Shown here: positions 42,815 through 53,021 of the stretch, one piece after another
How the letters are laid out: each line of letters begins with the position of its first letter
Numbering within the stretch: the stretch's first letter is position 1
Assembly (NCBI GenBank): GCA_030278955.1
Contig: JAOANR010000002.1
Coordinates: forward strand, 11,893,982 to 11,957,981
Length of the DNA: 64,000 nt
Direction: 5' to 3'
Origin: Hygrophila difformis
Lineage: Eukaryota > Streptophyta > Magnoliopsida > Lamiales > Acanthaceae
Notes under the pieces: generated by a model
What the model was told of the DNA's origin: nothing
What the model saw: only the letters and a program-made list of their open reading frames with translations
Database searches by the model: none
Position numbers and translations under genes: made by a program

Positions 42815-45807
42815 TGAATATCCAAGAAGATAGCTTCATCAGATTTGGAATCGAATTTTTTGACAATAGTTCGATCCTTCAAGGCATAGCACAAGCTTCC
42901 AAAGACATGAAGGTGAGAGATGTTAGGAGTCTTTCCTCTCCAAATCTCATAAGGAGTAGTGGTTGTCTGAGGTCGCATGTACACGCGATTGATGATGTAG
43001 CAAGAAATATTGACAGCTTCAGCCCAAAAACGCTTCCCAAGGTTACTAGCATGGAGAAGAGATCGAGCCATCTCCTGGAGAGTACGGTTCTTACGCTCAA
43101 CCACACCATTCTGTTGCGGAGTATGTGGGGCTGAATATTCATGAGCAATACCAAGGTTGTTGCAGAGTTGTGCGAACAACTGATTTTCAAACTCTTTTCC
43201 ATGATCAGATCGAATACGCCCTATCTTGAGATCCTTCTCAGCCATGATCTTTAAAGATAGCTTGGAGAACACTGACACAGCCTCATCTTTGGATTTTAAA
43301 AAATCAACCCAAGTATAACGAGAAAAATCATCAACGCATACAAAGATGTACCTCTTACCACCTAGGCTAGGCACTTCTGTTGGTCCCATCAAATCCATGT
43401 GCAACAGCTCAAGGCACCTTGTGGTCTGAATTGTATCCACTACTTTGTGAGATGAGTGGATTTGTTTACCCTTAGTGCAAGCACCACAGACTACCTTGGC
43501 TTTGCTCTGTAGTTTGGGCAACCCTCGAACAACGCCAGATTTGCTAAGTTGGATAAGAGATTTGTAGTTCATATGCCCACATCTTTGATGCCACAACTTT
43601 GCTGTTTCAACCTGAGACAGAAAGACTGATTCCACAGCAGGCTTCAAAACATAACAATTGTTAGATGATCGAACTCCCTTAATAACACAATTGTATGCGG
43701 GATCAATAACCATGCAATCAGCATCAGTGAAACCAACAAAAAATTTCTCATCACAGAGTTGGCTTATGGAAATTAGGTTTGTAGATAGATCAGCAACATA
43801 GTACACAGTAGTTAGAAACCCCATGTTTGCACCTTTTGCTTTCCCATATCCACAAATTTTGCTACGGGCACCATTTCCATAGAGGACTTCTCCACAATCA
43901 GATTCAACATAGTCAAGAAGGAAATCCTTTTTACCTGTCATATGTCGAGAACAGCCACTGTCAAAGTACCACTTACCATCATTGGGTCCTTTCTGAGCTG
44001 AAAGTACAACAAGACACATCTTGGGGACAATCTTGGATTTGGGAATCCACATCATAGTAAGTTTGACCTGCTTCTGTAGTTCCAGCGATGGCCAAACAAC
44101 CGGGCGACCACCAAGGAGATCTTGGGTAAGTCTTTGACAGAGTTGAACAGGATGACCCTGGAATTTACAATAAGGGCAGTCTTTGCTTTTCTTGGGGGAC
44201 TCTGAACAATCATCTTTATCAGGTGTCTTGGATGAGCTGGTCTCAAGTGTACCTGCACGCACAAAGGTAGGTGCAGCTTTCTTGTTAGGTCTAGCATTGC
44301 GCTTGTATCCAATTCCTTCTTTATTGGAAGGTGATTTCCCTTGACTAATGATCGCATCAAGCTTGTCTTTGCCTTTAACCATGTTATCTATCGTCTGGGT
44401 TTTGGCAAGCAAAGCAGTGTTTTCTTCCAATAGAGTATCTCGCTCAGTAGTCATAGTAATCAAAGATTTCTTGAGACTTGTGATTTCAGCATCCTTCTCA
44501 TCAATAAGAATCAGTAGATCTCCCTTCTGATCAAGCAGTTTCTTGTTCTCTGCAACAGCTACAGCATGATCTTCTTTCACTGATTCATAACCTGCAAGAA
44601 GTTCATCATAGTCATATCTGCTAGCATCACTGTCGGATTCATGAGACTCTGTATCAGACAAGTGTTTGGATAGAGTGTCATCGGTTGTTAGAACAACGTC
44701 TTTCACAGTAAAGGCTATCATCTCCTCATTCTCACTGTCATCTCCTTCTTCCTTAGACGAACAACTGACCTCACCATCACTTAGGGTAGCTTGAAGAGCT
44801 TTTCCAACCCTTCTCTTAGCAGTAGGACATTCAGAGGCTTTATGACCAACACCTTCACAATCATAACACTTTAAGTTCTTAAAGGTTTCAGGTAGTTCCA
44901 TCTTCTTGTAACCCTTCCTCTTATCATAGGAGTTGTCTGACTTATGCTTGGAAGGTTGTTCACGGGATGATGAAACACCTCGCTGATAACGTCCTTTATC
45001 ATCTTTCTTGAAGTTCAGCTTCTTGGCTCTCTTGTCCTGTAACATCCTTGCCAACTTCTTGGTCAGGTAAGCCTTCTCTTCATTGTCGATACACTGAATC
45101 TCATCTTCAACTTTGAAGGCTAGATTTCGTGTAGGCTCCTCTTCCAAGTAGTTCATTTCAAAAGTCTGAAGTGAACCAACCAATGCCTCAAGAGTAAAGG
45201 ATTTGGTCTTCTCAAGTTCTTCAAGAGTTGACACCTTAGATTGATATCTACGAGTAACTGTCCTCAGCATCTTTCGAACCAACTTTGCATTATCATACTT
45301 CAAGCCAAAAGACTGTGCCTCATTGACCAACTTCTTAAACCGAGCATGATATGCAGCAATATTCTCATCCTCATGCATCCGAATGCTATCAAAGGCAGAC
45401 TCAATTCTTTGAAGCTTCAAGGCTTGAACATCAGAGGATCCTTCATAGGCTGCTTCCAAAGCAGTCCAGGCTTCATAGGCCGTCTCACAGTTCGAAATGA
45501 TGTGATATTGCGATTCATCCACAGAGTTGAATAGACAATTCAATGCCGTGTTGTTCCCTTGTTCCTTGTTCTTCTGAGCAGCTGACATTTCTTCTTGAGT
45601 AGCAGGAACAAAAGTAGTAATGGCAGCAGAGGTTTCAGTAGCAGGCGTGCGGACCTCTTTCATAGGTTGTTCCCAGGGAGTTAGAACAGCGTTCCAGACA
45701 TCTACACCAGTGTGCTTAAGAAATATCCTCATTCGATTCTTCCAGAATGGATAATTCGAACCATCAAACAGAGGAGGTCTCGAGACAGAGCCACCTTCTC
45801 TATTCAT
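42784..45807 (-). CDS. gag-pol: E5 gag, protease and integrase
   Basis: 1007 codons starting MNREGGSVSRPPLFDG, 34 bases after the primer site. Residues 15-230: copia gag (DGSNYPFWKNRMRIFL, YHARFKKLVNEAQSFG). 314-327: zinc knuckle CYDCEGVGHKASEC. 400-480: long coiled coil. 544-557: second CX2CX4HX4C-like knuckle. 614-623: protease YFDSGCSRHM. 740-777: HHCC of integrase. DDE core D805 (HMDLMG), D868 (RSDHG), E904 (NGVVERKN). The last ~12 residues are out of frame after loss of one base at about 42825; the normal continuation is in the next ORF. The large gag with coiled coil is typical of SIRE/Maximus. Confidence 0.93.
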   Translation of the reverse strand: MNREGGSVSRPPLFDGSNYPFWKNRMRIFLKHTGVDVWNAVLTPWEQPMKEVRTPATETSAAITTFVPATQEEMSAAQKNKEQGNNTALNCLFNSVDESQYHIISNCETAYEAWTALEAAYEGSSDVQALKLQRIESAFDSIRMHEDENIAAYHARFKKLVNEAQSFGLKYDNAKLVRKMLRTVTRRYQSKVSTLEELEKTKSFTLEALVGSLQTFEMNYLEEEPTRNLAFKVEDEIQCIDNEEKAYLTKKLARMLQDKRAKKLNFKKDDKGRYQRGVSSSREQPSKHKSDNSYDKRKGYKKMELPETFKNLKCYDCEGVGHKASECPTAKRRVGKALQATLSDGEVSCSSKEEGDDSENEEMIAFTVKDVVLTTDDTLSKHLSDTESHESDSDASRYDYDELLAGYESVKEDHAVAVAENKKLLDQKGDLLILIDEKDAEITSLKKSLITMTTERDTLLEENTALLAKTQTIDNMVKGKDKLDAIISQGKSPSNKEGIGYKRNARPNKKAAPTFVRAGTLETSSSKTPDKDDCSESPKKSKDCPYCKFQGHPVQLCQRLTQDLLGGRPVVWPSLELQKQVKLTMMWIPKSKIVPKMCLVVLSAQKGPNDGKWYFDSGCSRHMTGKKDFLLDYVESDCGEVLYGNGARSKICGYGKAKGANMGFLTTVYYVADLSTNLISISQLCDEKFFVGFTDADCMVIDPAYNCVIKGVRSSNNCYVLKPAVESVFLSQVETAKLWHQRCGHMNYKSLIQLSKSGVVRGLPKLQSKAKVVCGACTKGKQIHSSHKVVDTIQTTRCLELLHMDLMGPTEVPSLGGKRYIFVCVDDFSRYTWVDFLKSKDEAVSVFSKLSLKIMAEKDLKIGRIRSDHGKEFENQLFAQLCNNLGIAHEYSAPHTPQQNGVVERKNRTLQEMARSLLHASNLGKRFWAEAVNISCYIINRVYMRPQTTTTPYEIWRGKTPNISHLHVFGSLCYALKDRTIVKKFDSKSDEAIFLDIQWIQEPTGFI

Positions 45808-45840
45808 ATTGGACCGGACTCAGTTAAACGTTAGAGCCCC

Positions 45841-45852
45841 GCTCTGATACCA
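45841..45852 (-). promoter_or_regulatory. E5 primer binding site (initiator Met tRNA)
   Basis: Minus-strand TGGTATCAGAGC two bases from the LTR end. The leader to gag is only 34 bases (45808-45841). Confidence 0.92.
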
Positions 45853-45854
45853 AT

Positions 45855-46704
45855 TGACAGGCCCAACCAGAATATGTAAACCCTGTAAGAGTTGTTTGAG
45901 CGATGTCTCAACAACCAGTAAAATACAACCAGAGGCAAATACAAGAAACAGAGTGCGGAATGAACAAATAGGAACACAAGAGATTTGATCACCCAGTTCG
46001 ATCCACTGATCTACATCTGGGGGCACCAAGCCAGGGATTCCACTAGATCACCACCAAACTGATTGAACGAGAGTCAATCACACTTTACATACCCTTGCAT
46101 TCCAATGAACTCTCCTATCTACCCAAATAGACTAGGAAGAACACAAGGGAGCATCAAACATCTACCCTAATGCAAACAATTCATCGGCAGGTACTAAAGT
46201 GGTGTTTGATGAACCTAGCTAATCAATCAAATTGAGCTCAAAGGTGCTAAGACACCTACACTACACACCGATTGTGTTTACAAATCAATGGTCTAAGAAA
46301 TACTTAAACACAATCTCAAATACCCCACAAAGAATTGTAGAAGACACAACAGGTAAAGACCAGCAGCAGGATGGTTGTTGGTGCCTTCTGCAAACAACGT
46401 AAACCAGGGGGTTTCTCTTCAGCAGCTTTCAAAACGCCATAATCACAGCTCTTGAAGCTGTTAATCCTCTGTAAACTAGACTGTGATTGCGGCTCTCTAC
46501 TCTCATACACCCTCAAGGACGAAGACAGGTATTTATATGGGTTTAAGGCCCATCTAAAACCCTCTAAGGCCTGCTAGGGGAAATGCCACGTCACTGTACT
46601 ATCCTGTGCTTTTTCCAGCGAAGATAATAAAGCATTGTTGACACGGTGTTGCAACAACGGCCAAAATGACGAACATCTTCACAAGACTAAAAATATCCCT
46701 AACA
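45855..46704 (-). repeat. E5 5' LTR
   Basis: 850 bp, almost identical to 37760-38613: one substitution (46634) and a missing ATAT near 46358 were seen by eye. Confidence 0.93.
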
Positions 46705-46709
46705 CCACG

Positions 46710-48458
46710 CCTCCGAATCGACGAGCCGGAACATCCGTAAACCTGTAAGTTAACCTTACTATGGTTTTGGGCGAATTAAAATACACCTAATCTAAAGATT
46801 TAATTAAGAACTTAAAATCTGTCAACACGAAAAACTCTACGGCGCAGCGTTTTTGCACGAATTTTTAGAACCCTTAAAACTGATCAAACAAGAAAATTTA
46901 AAACACAAAAAACGCTCCTAAGACATTAATCTAGGTTGTTTAAAACTTCCGTAATTTTTCATTAAGTTTTGATATCCGAAATCGTCCCAAACTGAACTAT
47001 TCTAAATTTAGATCTTGAAATCTTGACAGAACTTTAGTCCGAGATTGTAGTCGATTTTGACAATAGATCTAGGCTGACTTAGAACTTTAGCCGAACATGA
47101 AACTTGTAGATCTATGTCTTAAGTATCTTCTTATAAAATCGCATCAAATTTAGAGTTCGTTTGCTATGGTAGATCTTGAAATTATGAAACTGCTGTTGTA
47201 AAAATTCGGACAGATTATCAGCCTGATGAAAATCCACGTTTTTGACTTGCCTCCGTAACACGGATCGGAAAACCTAAAACACAAAACTTGTTTGTCTCTA
47301 TGTTTTCGAGTTGATGGTAAAATTTCAGAATTTTCGGACTTAAAATGAATTTTTAAATAATTTTTTGAAGTAAACAGCGCTTAAGGATGTGGTATTTTGA
47401 GAACTTACTAAATTTGGGAAATTGGCCTTTAAGGTTTAAACGACTGGAAATTCCTTTGAAATAAAATACAAAAACAAACATTTTCAAAATCCCGTTATGA
47501 CTAGATTGAGCTCTTTCTATGTAGAGGTGAGTGTCCCATCGGGTGCCCCTCTAGCATTTCCTCTGCGTGCCTATATTGGACGAGAGAAACTTAAGTGAGA
47601 AAATTATGCCAAAACGGCAATGTATTTTGGACCTACACTCTCGGGAGTATCCGTATGGGTTTCCCGAGGCTCCGGAGTGGTACTGGGTATGGCGTATTTG
47701 GCTACGGCCAACGGTAACTTGAAATATGTTGGGATTGCAATGCAATCGAGGCAAACTTGAAATATGTAGGGATTGTAATGCAATCGAGGCAAACTTGAAA
47801 TACTATGTAGGGATTGCAATGCAATCGAGGCGAACTTGAAATACCAATGGAATCTTGATACTCGACTATGGATTAACAGGAAAACATTAAAAGACGTGAA
47901 TTATGCTTCCCTTACTTAAATTGTGCTTTTAAATTATGTTATACAATTATTTACCTTGCAAGCTATATTATGATTTTATGGAATCACTGTCTTTTAAATT
48001 ATGCAATTATATTCTTATTAGATAAATAAATTAAATTATGGGGTGTTATGCACATGTCTAATTAATGGCTTTGAAACCCCATAATCATGTATGTGTTAAC
48101 TTACTCAGCAAGTTGTGCTGACCAAACCACATTTCCCCTTTTTCTTTCAGAATTGAAGAATATTCATCATCATATGCATACATGAGAATTTTGGGGAGAT
48201 ACATTATTTTTAACCCGTGTTTTGGCCATATCGGCCCTATTTCTAAATTCCGCTGCTATCTACATAATTAGCTATTATTTTCTGCTGCAACTATAATGAC
48301 ATTATTTTTGAATTATATTACAATGGGTTGTTTGAATATTTTAAATTCTGAAAAACCATAACCTTGCATCTCTTTAGCAAGCTCAGAGAAACCGTGTCTT
48401 GCTAGGGAGGTGTGGCGGTGACGTCCCAACCTGGGTTACCAAAAACCGGGGTGTTACA
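46710..48458 (+). repeat. E2 3' LTR, last piece
   Basis: Continues 37759 past E5 (CCTCCGAATCGACGAGCC) and ends GGGGTGTTACA at 48458. It matches 18880-20814 of the 5' LTR but lacks the SINE-like insert. It contains the palindrome array at about 47716-47840. Confidence 0.85.
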
Positions 48459-49216
48459 TGATCCATCATGTCGCCTGAATGCGCTTCAGTGATCAGAAAT
48501 TCTTTGATGGACCCTTTCGGTATGCACAGCTTGTTTCCAAAATACAGAATACCATTCAGTTGGGAAAATTCATTGAAGGCCACTTTCTCGATTTTCTTGG
48601 AAATTTCTCCAAAATCAGCATATTGAGCGTATAGGTCCTTTATGTGCTCAAATCCTATCAGATGTGTGGTGGAAAATGCAGCTAGATTCAGTCTCCTTGA
48701 TAGGGCATCTGCTACCACATTATCCTTTCCTTTCTTGTAACAGATCACATACGAGAATGACTCGATAAATGAGCTCCAACGAGCATGTCTCGCATTCTTC
48801 AACTGCTCCTGTCCTCGAATGTGTTTCAGCGTCTCGTGAACTGTATGGATGATAAACTCGCGCCCTCGCAGATAATGTTGCCAAGTCCTCATTGCTTGTG
48901 CCATAACGTATAACTCCTTGTCGTATGTGGAGTAGTTCAGTTGAGCTTCTCCAAATTTTTCGCTATGATAGGCAGTAAGTCGGCCATCTTGTAGCAATAC
49001 TGCTCCCATGCCAGTTCCGGATGCATTACATTCGATCTCGAATGGAAGATCAAAAGCTAGTACTAATAATGGGGCATGAGTGAGTTTTTCCTTTAACTCT
49101 TCAAATAACTTCTGCTCTTTTGGTTCCCGTTTGAACTGTAAGCCCTTCTTTAACAGAGAGGTCAAGGTGCAGCGATCACACTGAATTGTGGCACAAATCT
49201 TCGGAAGAAGCCGCAC
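48459..49216 (-). pseudogene. pol: CRM/Reina-like RNase H and integrase start (remnant)
   Basis: Ty3/gypsy RNase H: LFEELKEKLTHAPLLVLAFD, ECNASGTGMGAVLLQ, YDKELYVMAQAMRTWQHYL, HTVHETLKHI, ADALSRR. The Asp of the usual DAS and of HTDHE are changed (N and V), so RNase H would be dead. It then enters the integrase N-terminus (LITEAHSGDMM) and is cut at 48459 by the right end of E2. The frame runs on into E2 by chance. It differs from E1/E4 in sequence and belongs to the CRM/Reina branch. Confidence 0.82.
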
Positions 49217-50301
49217 ATGCCCAAGAATCTCCTAACTTCATTGACGTTGGATGGTGGTGTCCATTCAGAGAATGCTTTAATCTTAGACTCATCCACCTTC
49301 AGTCCATTTCCTCCAATGACAAATCCCATAAATGTAACCTCGGGCATGTGAAACGTGCACCTCGCAATTCGCATAAAGCTCGGCCTTCCTTAGTTTTATG
49401 ATTACCTGCACAACATGCTTTACATGACCAGACTCGTTGTTGCTGTAAATTAAAATATCATCAAAGTATACAACAAATTTTCCAATAAACTCTCTGAGAG
49501 TTTCGTTCATCAGTCGCATGAAGATGGATGGAGCGTTGGTAAGTCCGAAGGGCATCACAAGCCATTCATACAACCCGAATTTCGTCTTGAATGTTGTCTT
49601 CCATTCATCTCCTGGCCGCATGTGGATCTGCTGATAATCGCTTTTCATATTTATCTTTGTGAATATGTTTGCTCCACCCAGCTCATCGTGCAAATCGCCT
49701 AATTGTGGAATTGGATGGCGATATTTGTTGGTTATCGCATTGACAGCTCTACAGTCGACACACATCCTCAACGTTGCATTCTTCTTCGGTACCAATAAGA
49801 CTGGCACTGCGCATCGAGACAGACTTTCCCGAACCCAGCCTTTGTCCAACAATTCCTGGACTTGCTTCTGGACTTCTTTGGTCTCTTTGGGGTTCATACG
49901 GTAGGAAGGCCTATTCGGAATGGATGCTCCGATTACGAAGTCGATCCTATGCTCTACACCTCTCAACGGCAGTAACCCAGCTAGTAGTTCTTCGGGAAAA
50001 ATATCCATATTATCTTCAAGCATCCTACGAAAATTATCAGGCACATTAAGTGTAGTAGGGGAGTTCCTAGAAATTTCCTCGACATGTTTGACAAAAGTTG
50101 GAAAATAGTGACCTGGTATCAGCGCATCTTCAATAGCCACTTTTAGCTCATGTTTTGTAAACAGCAAGCATCGATCATGACCTGTCAAGAGTAAAGGAGA
50201 TGAATTAGAATTATCAGAATCTATTTTCGCTTTAACCCTTTGTTTTCTCTTGAACTCTTCTTCTTCTTTTCAGATGTTTTCCACTAAGTTCTGATGGTCG
50301 A
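49162..50301 (-). pseudogene. pol: CRM/Reina-like reverse transcriptase (remnant)
   Basis: The RT frame 50188-49289 has the CRM/Reina signature: GVEHRIDFVIGASIPNRPSYRMNP, VQELLDKGWVRESLS, RHPIPQL, GLYEWLVMPFGLTNAPSIFMRLMNE and YFDDILIYS with both catalytic Asp. A frameshift near 49330-49370 moves it to another frame (FMGFVIGGNGLKVDESKIKAFSEW, 49374-49162), which then joins RNase H after a second shift near 49190. Upstream, to 50301, is a degraded linker with a stop. It is cut at 50302 by the start of E6. No LTR of this element is in the window. Probably the oldest layer on this side. Confidence 0.87.
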
Positions 50302-50811
50302 TGTAATACCCGAGAATTTTGCAACATAAAATAAATAAATAAATAAACAACAAATAAAACAATAACGATAAATAAATATAATAAATACATAAACATGATA
50401 AATAGATAAAGAATCATAAGAGATGAGAAATGGAATTTAAATTAAAAAGGAAGCAAAGTTCCGAGAACCCGGGAAGCCGAAGACAATTTAATCGAATAAA
50501 TTGTTACACGGGAACCCGATACCAATGGACTCGATAATTCGAGTCCGAATATAAATTCAGACCCGATTAAGATTTAGATAGGGAATTGGAACCCAAAACT
50601 GACCCGGAAATCGGAGCCCGAGAACATAGAGGGATAGAAGTCCGAAAGAGAGGAGAAAAGGCCCGACGGATCGCACGGCCCGGCCCAGACCGCAGCCTGG
50701 ACCAAGGCCGTGCGGTCTCCGTGCGCTCACAAGGGTAAAGGTCGCGCCAACACCACGCCAAATGCGGCAGTTGCAACGTTCCGCGATTCACTCGCCCGAA
50801 TCCGGATTTTT
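50302..50811 (+). repeat. E6 LTR, left piece
   Basis: Starts TGTAATACCCGAGAATTTTGC. It contains AAATA microsatellites and a GC-rich box (about 50670-50760). Interrupted by E7; TTTTT (50807-50811) is E7's left target copy. Confidence 0.82.
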
Positions 50812-51386
50812 TGTAATACCCCAGATTTTTATCAACGTCCAAAGGAATAAAATTTATTCCGATCAATGTCGAAACATCTCCGAGAAGAAGAAAATAATTT
50901 ATCACAATAAATTATTGCTCGGAAATAAAACGCCGATAGATTCAAATTCAAAATGGAATAAAAGAGGGAAAGGAAGCCCGAAGACATTCCATGAATTGAG
51001 TCAAGATAATTGGAATTAGATTCAAGAACGAAAAGAATTTTAATTCCAAGAACCCGTGAAGTCGGAAGAAATTTAATGATACAATCGCAATCAATCAATC
51101 GATCAATAAGTCGCGCAACTTCGGGGACGAAGTTGATTCTTAATGAGGGTAGATTGTAATACCCGAGAAATCGCCATCGAAAATTTAAATCCAAAAATAA
51201 AGAATTGGATTTAAATTATTAAAACCGAAATAATTCCGAGAGAGCGGAATTTATTATTTACCGGAAGATAGCAACTCGAAACGAGTTTATTGAATTGTCC
51301 CAACGATCACGGATAATTCCCACATTATGATTTTTTATTTTTGAAGATAAGAAATATTAAAATTAAAAAAAAAAAAAGTTAAAAGT

Positions 51387-51436
51387 TACTGTAGCATGTG
51401 CGGCTACTGTAGCACTACTGTAGCACTACTGTAGCA
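51387..51436 (+). repeat. CTACTGTAGCA short tandem repeat
   Basis: Four irregular copies of the palindrome-containing CTACTGTAG unit. The 3' LTR (about 55257-55317) has one more unit. It takes the place of the GC-rich box found in other LTRs. Confidence 0.8.
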
Positions 51437-52014
51437 GCCGCACTATTGTCGGATTTTGTCCCTTTTATGGCCAAAATTCATCCCCCATCCCCATTTTTCA
51501 GCCATCCTCATCAATACTTCATCCCAAAACTCTCCCAAAACTCTCCCAAAGCCAAAGTACCTTCCGACGACTTTCCGGCGAACTTCCGGCGACTTTCCGG
51601 CAACCAAATCCGACCGAGGAAGTGTGTAGATCAAGGATCACAGTGCTTAGATCTTTGGTAAGTAGTATCTTAGGTTCTCAATCTCGTTTTTCCTCTCAAA
51701 TCCCCAATCTAACTCTTGAATCGTTGATTGCAAATACGTTCGTGGCCAAAGTCGGGAACTTTGCGTTTCGTAGATCCGTTCGTAGGTGTTTGGACGACTC
51801 AAGAACACAATCTTTGTAAGTTAACCTTACTATGGTTTTGGGTGACTTAAAATGCAACCAAACATAGAGATTCAACTCAAGAAAATTTATAAAAATCTGT
51901 CAACAAGAGAAACCCTCAACGCAGCGTTTTCGTATGAATTTTTCAAACCCCTAAAGCTGCTCAAACGGAAAAACTCAAAACATGAAAAGTGTTCCTAAGA
52001 CTTTGATTTAGCTT

Positions 52015-52784
52015 CTGTAAAAATTTTAGAATTTTTCATGATGTTTTGAAACGTGAAACCGACCCAAAACCGAAGAGTATCAAATCTGGATCTTAGAATC
52101 CTTGACAGAATTTTTGTTCGAACTTGTTGGTTATTTTTACCTTAGATCTAGACCGATCTAGGATTGGAGTTGAACATAAGAATTGTAGATCTATGAGTTT
52201 GAAATATTACTGTAAGTTTTTAGAATTTTTCATTGAGATTTGAACCTCCAAACTCGAGCCGATACGATCTGCGTTAGAACCGATGTCAAGAACCTTGACA
52301 GATTTCTTAACCGAACTTGATGAGCATATTTCTATTACTTCGAGTGTTCAAACCTGAAAACTCAAAACTAAGATTTTGATCCAAAGATCATAAGCTATAT
52401 TGTGTAAAAATTTCAGAAATTTTCATCAAGTTTTGATACCCCAAATCGTATCGGACCTATTCTGCGTTTTAAGAGTTTTCGAAAGGATGACAGATTTCAT
52501 AACCGATCTTGAGGAGCTTATTCCTATCATTTATAGTCCGAACCAATCTTCATGTTCTAAACAAAAGTTGTTGGAAATCAAGTCTAGTATGTGCCTGTAA
52601 AATTTCAGAATTTTTGAAGTCCATTTGATATGTCAAAAAGTCAAATCTTTTAACGTTGTCAAACCTGAATCCTGACAGCTTTTCGTTTCTGTAGAAAACT
52701 CGATTTTTTACATGCTTCCCATCGTTTTTCCGAAAAACTTAAAACACGAAAGTTGTTCGTTGGGATGTTTTTGAGATGCTGTAC
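52015..52784 (+). repeat. ~190-bp degenerate tandem module in E7 5' LTR
   Basis: Five copies marked by CTGTAAAAATTTCAGAATTTTT-like blocks at 52015, 52210, 52402, 52595 and 52779 (spacing 195, 192, 193, 184). Each has AAAACATGAAAGTTGTTC-like sequence before it and a GACAGATTTC-like block after it. The E1 5' LTR shows the same at 4024, 4219, 4405 and 4591. Confidence 0.75.
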
Positions 52785-53021
52785 GAATTTCAAATCAATC
52801 GCCTAAGAAATGGATTTTTAAACCAAAAAGGCGTAAACTGTGACGCCAAATGATTTTTAAATCGAAGAGATTTTGAAATTCGAAACAAACGGTCGAGACG
52901 TTGGAATTACGATATATCTATACTTTTGAAAAATCCCGTTACACCAAATAAAAACATTTTCCTTAAAAGAATTCTTTTGAAACATTGGGGATTTGTGACC
53001 AAGTTTGATATTATCAATATG

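Larger units (their letters stand above)
37799..45687. repeat. dispersed spaced palindrome GGTTGTT-N13-AACAACC (14 sites) in E5
   Basis: Sites (23-bp core): 37799-37821, 38282-38304, 38542-38564 in the LTR; 39609-39631, 40003-40025, 40102-40124 in the extra ORF; 41818-41840, 42270-42292, 42564-42586 in RT-RNase H; 43155-43177, 43512-43534, 44079-44101, 44954-44976, 45665-45687 in gag-integrase. Eleven have one perfect 7-bp arm and at least the inner GTT or AAC of the other at exactly 13 bases; 42564 has both arms perfect. The LTR sites recur at 45894, 46373 and 46633. Confidence 0.8.
37760..46704 (-). mobile_element. E5, SIRE/Maximus-like Ty1/copia element with extra 3' ORF
   Basis: 8945 bp, CCACG on both sides (37755-37759, 46705-46709). 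LTRs of 854 bp (37760-38613) and 850 bp (45855-46704) differ by little more than one base and a 4-bp ATAT indel, so the insertion is young. Minus-strand order: LTR, PBS, gag-protease-integrase, RT-RNase H, extra ORF, polypurine tract, LTR. Integrase before RT marks Ty1/copia. The long gag with a coiled coil and the extra ORF after pol fit the SIRE/Maximus lineage. The only coding lesion found is a one-base frameshift at about 42825. Confidence 0.95.
15964..48458 (+). mobile_element. E2, non-autonomous gag-only Ty3/gypsy element (heavily interrupted)
   Basis: Reconstructed parts: 5' LTR 15964-16202 plus 18702-20814 (its beginning is lost at the E0 junction), internal region 20815-22572, and 3' LTR 22573-23524 plus 37626-37759 plus 46710-48458. 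The two LTRs match each other segment by segment, which confirms the assembly. The internal region is only about 1.76 kb and encodes a capsid-less, zinc-knuckle gag remnant. It must have depended on other elements for all enzymes. The PBS has one mismatch. Confidence 0.8.

Noticed and set aside
44683..44705. GGTTGTT at 44683 as a fifteenth E5 palindrome site
   Set aside because: The base triplet 13 positions on is TCA, not AAC. A short GTTGTT-AG-AACAAC is present but breaks the spacing rule, so it was not counted.
50832..51194. 120-residue minus ORF repeated identically at 54700-55062
   Set aside because: The repetition is simply that of the two E7 LTRs. There is no conserved domain, and E8 keeps only a broken, related frame. 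Treated as non-coding LTR sequence.
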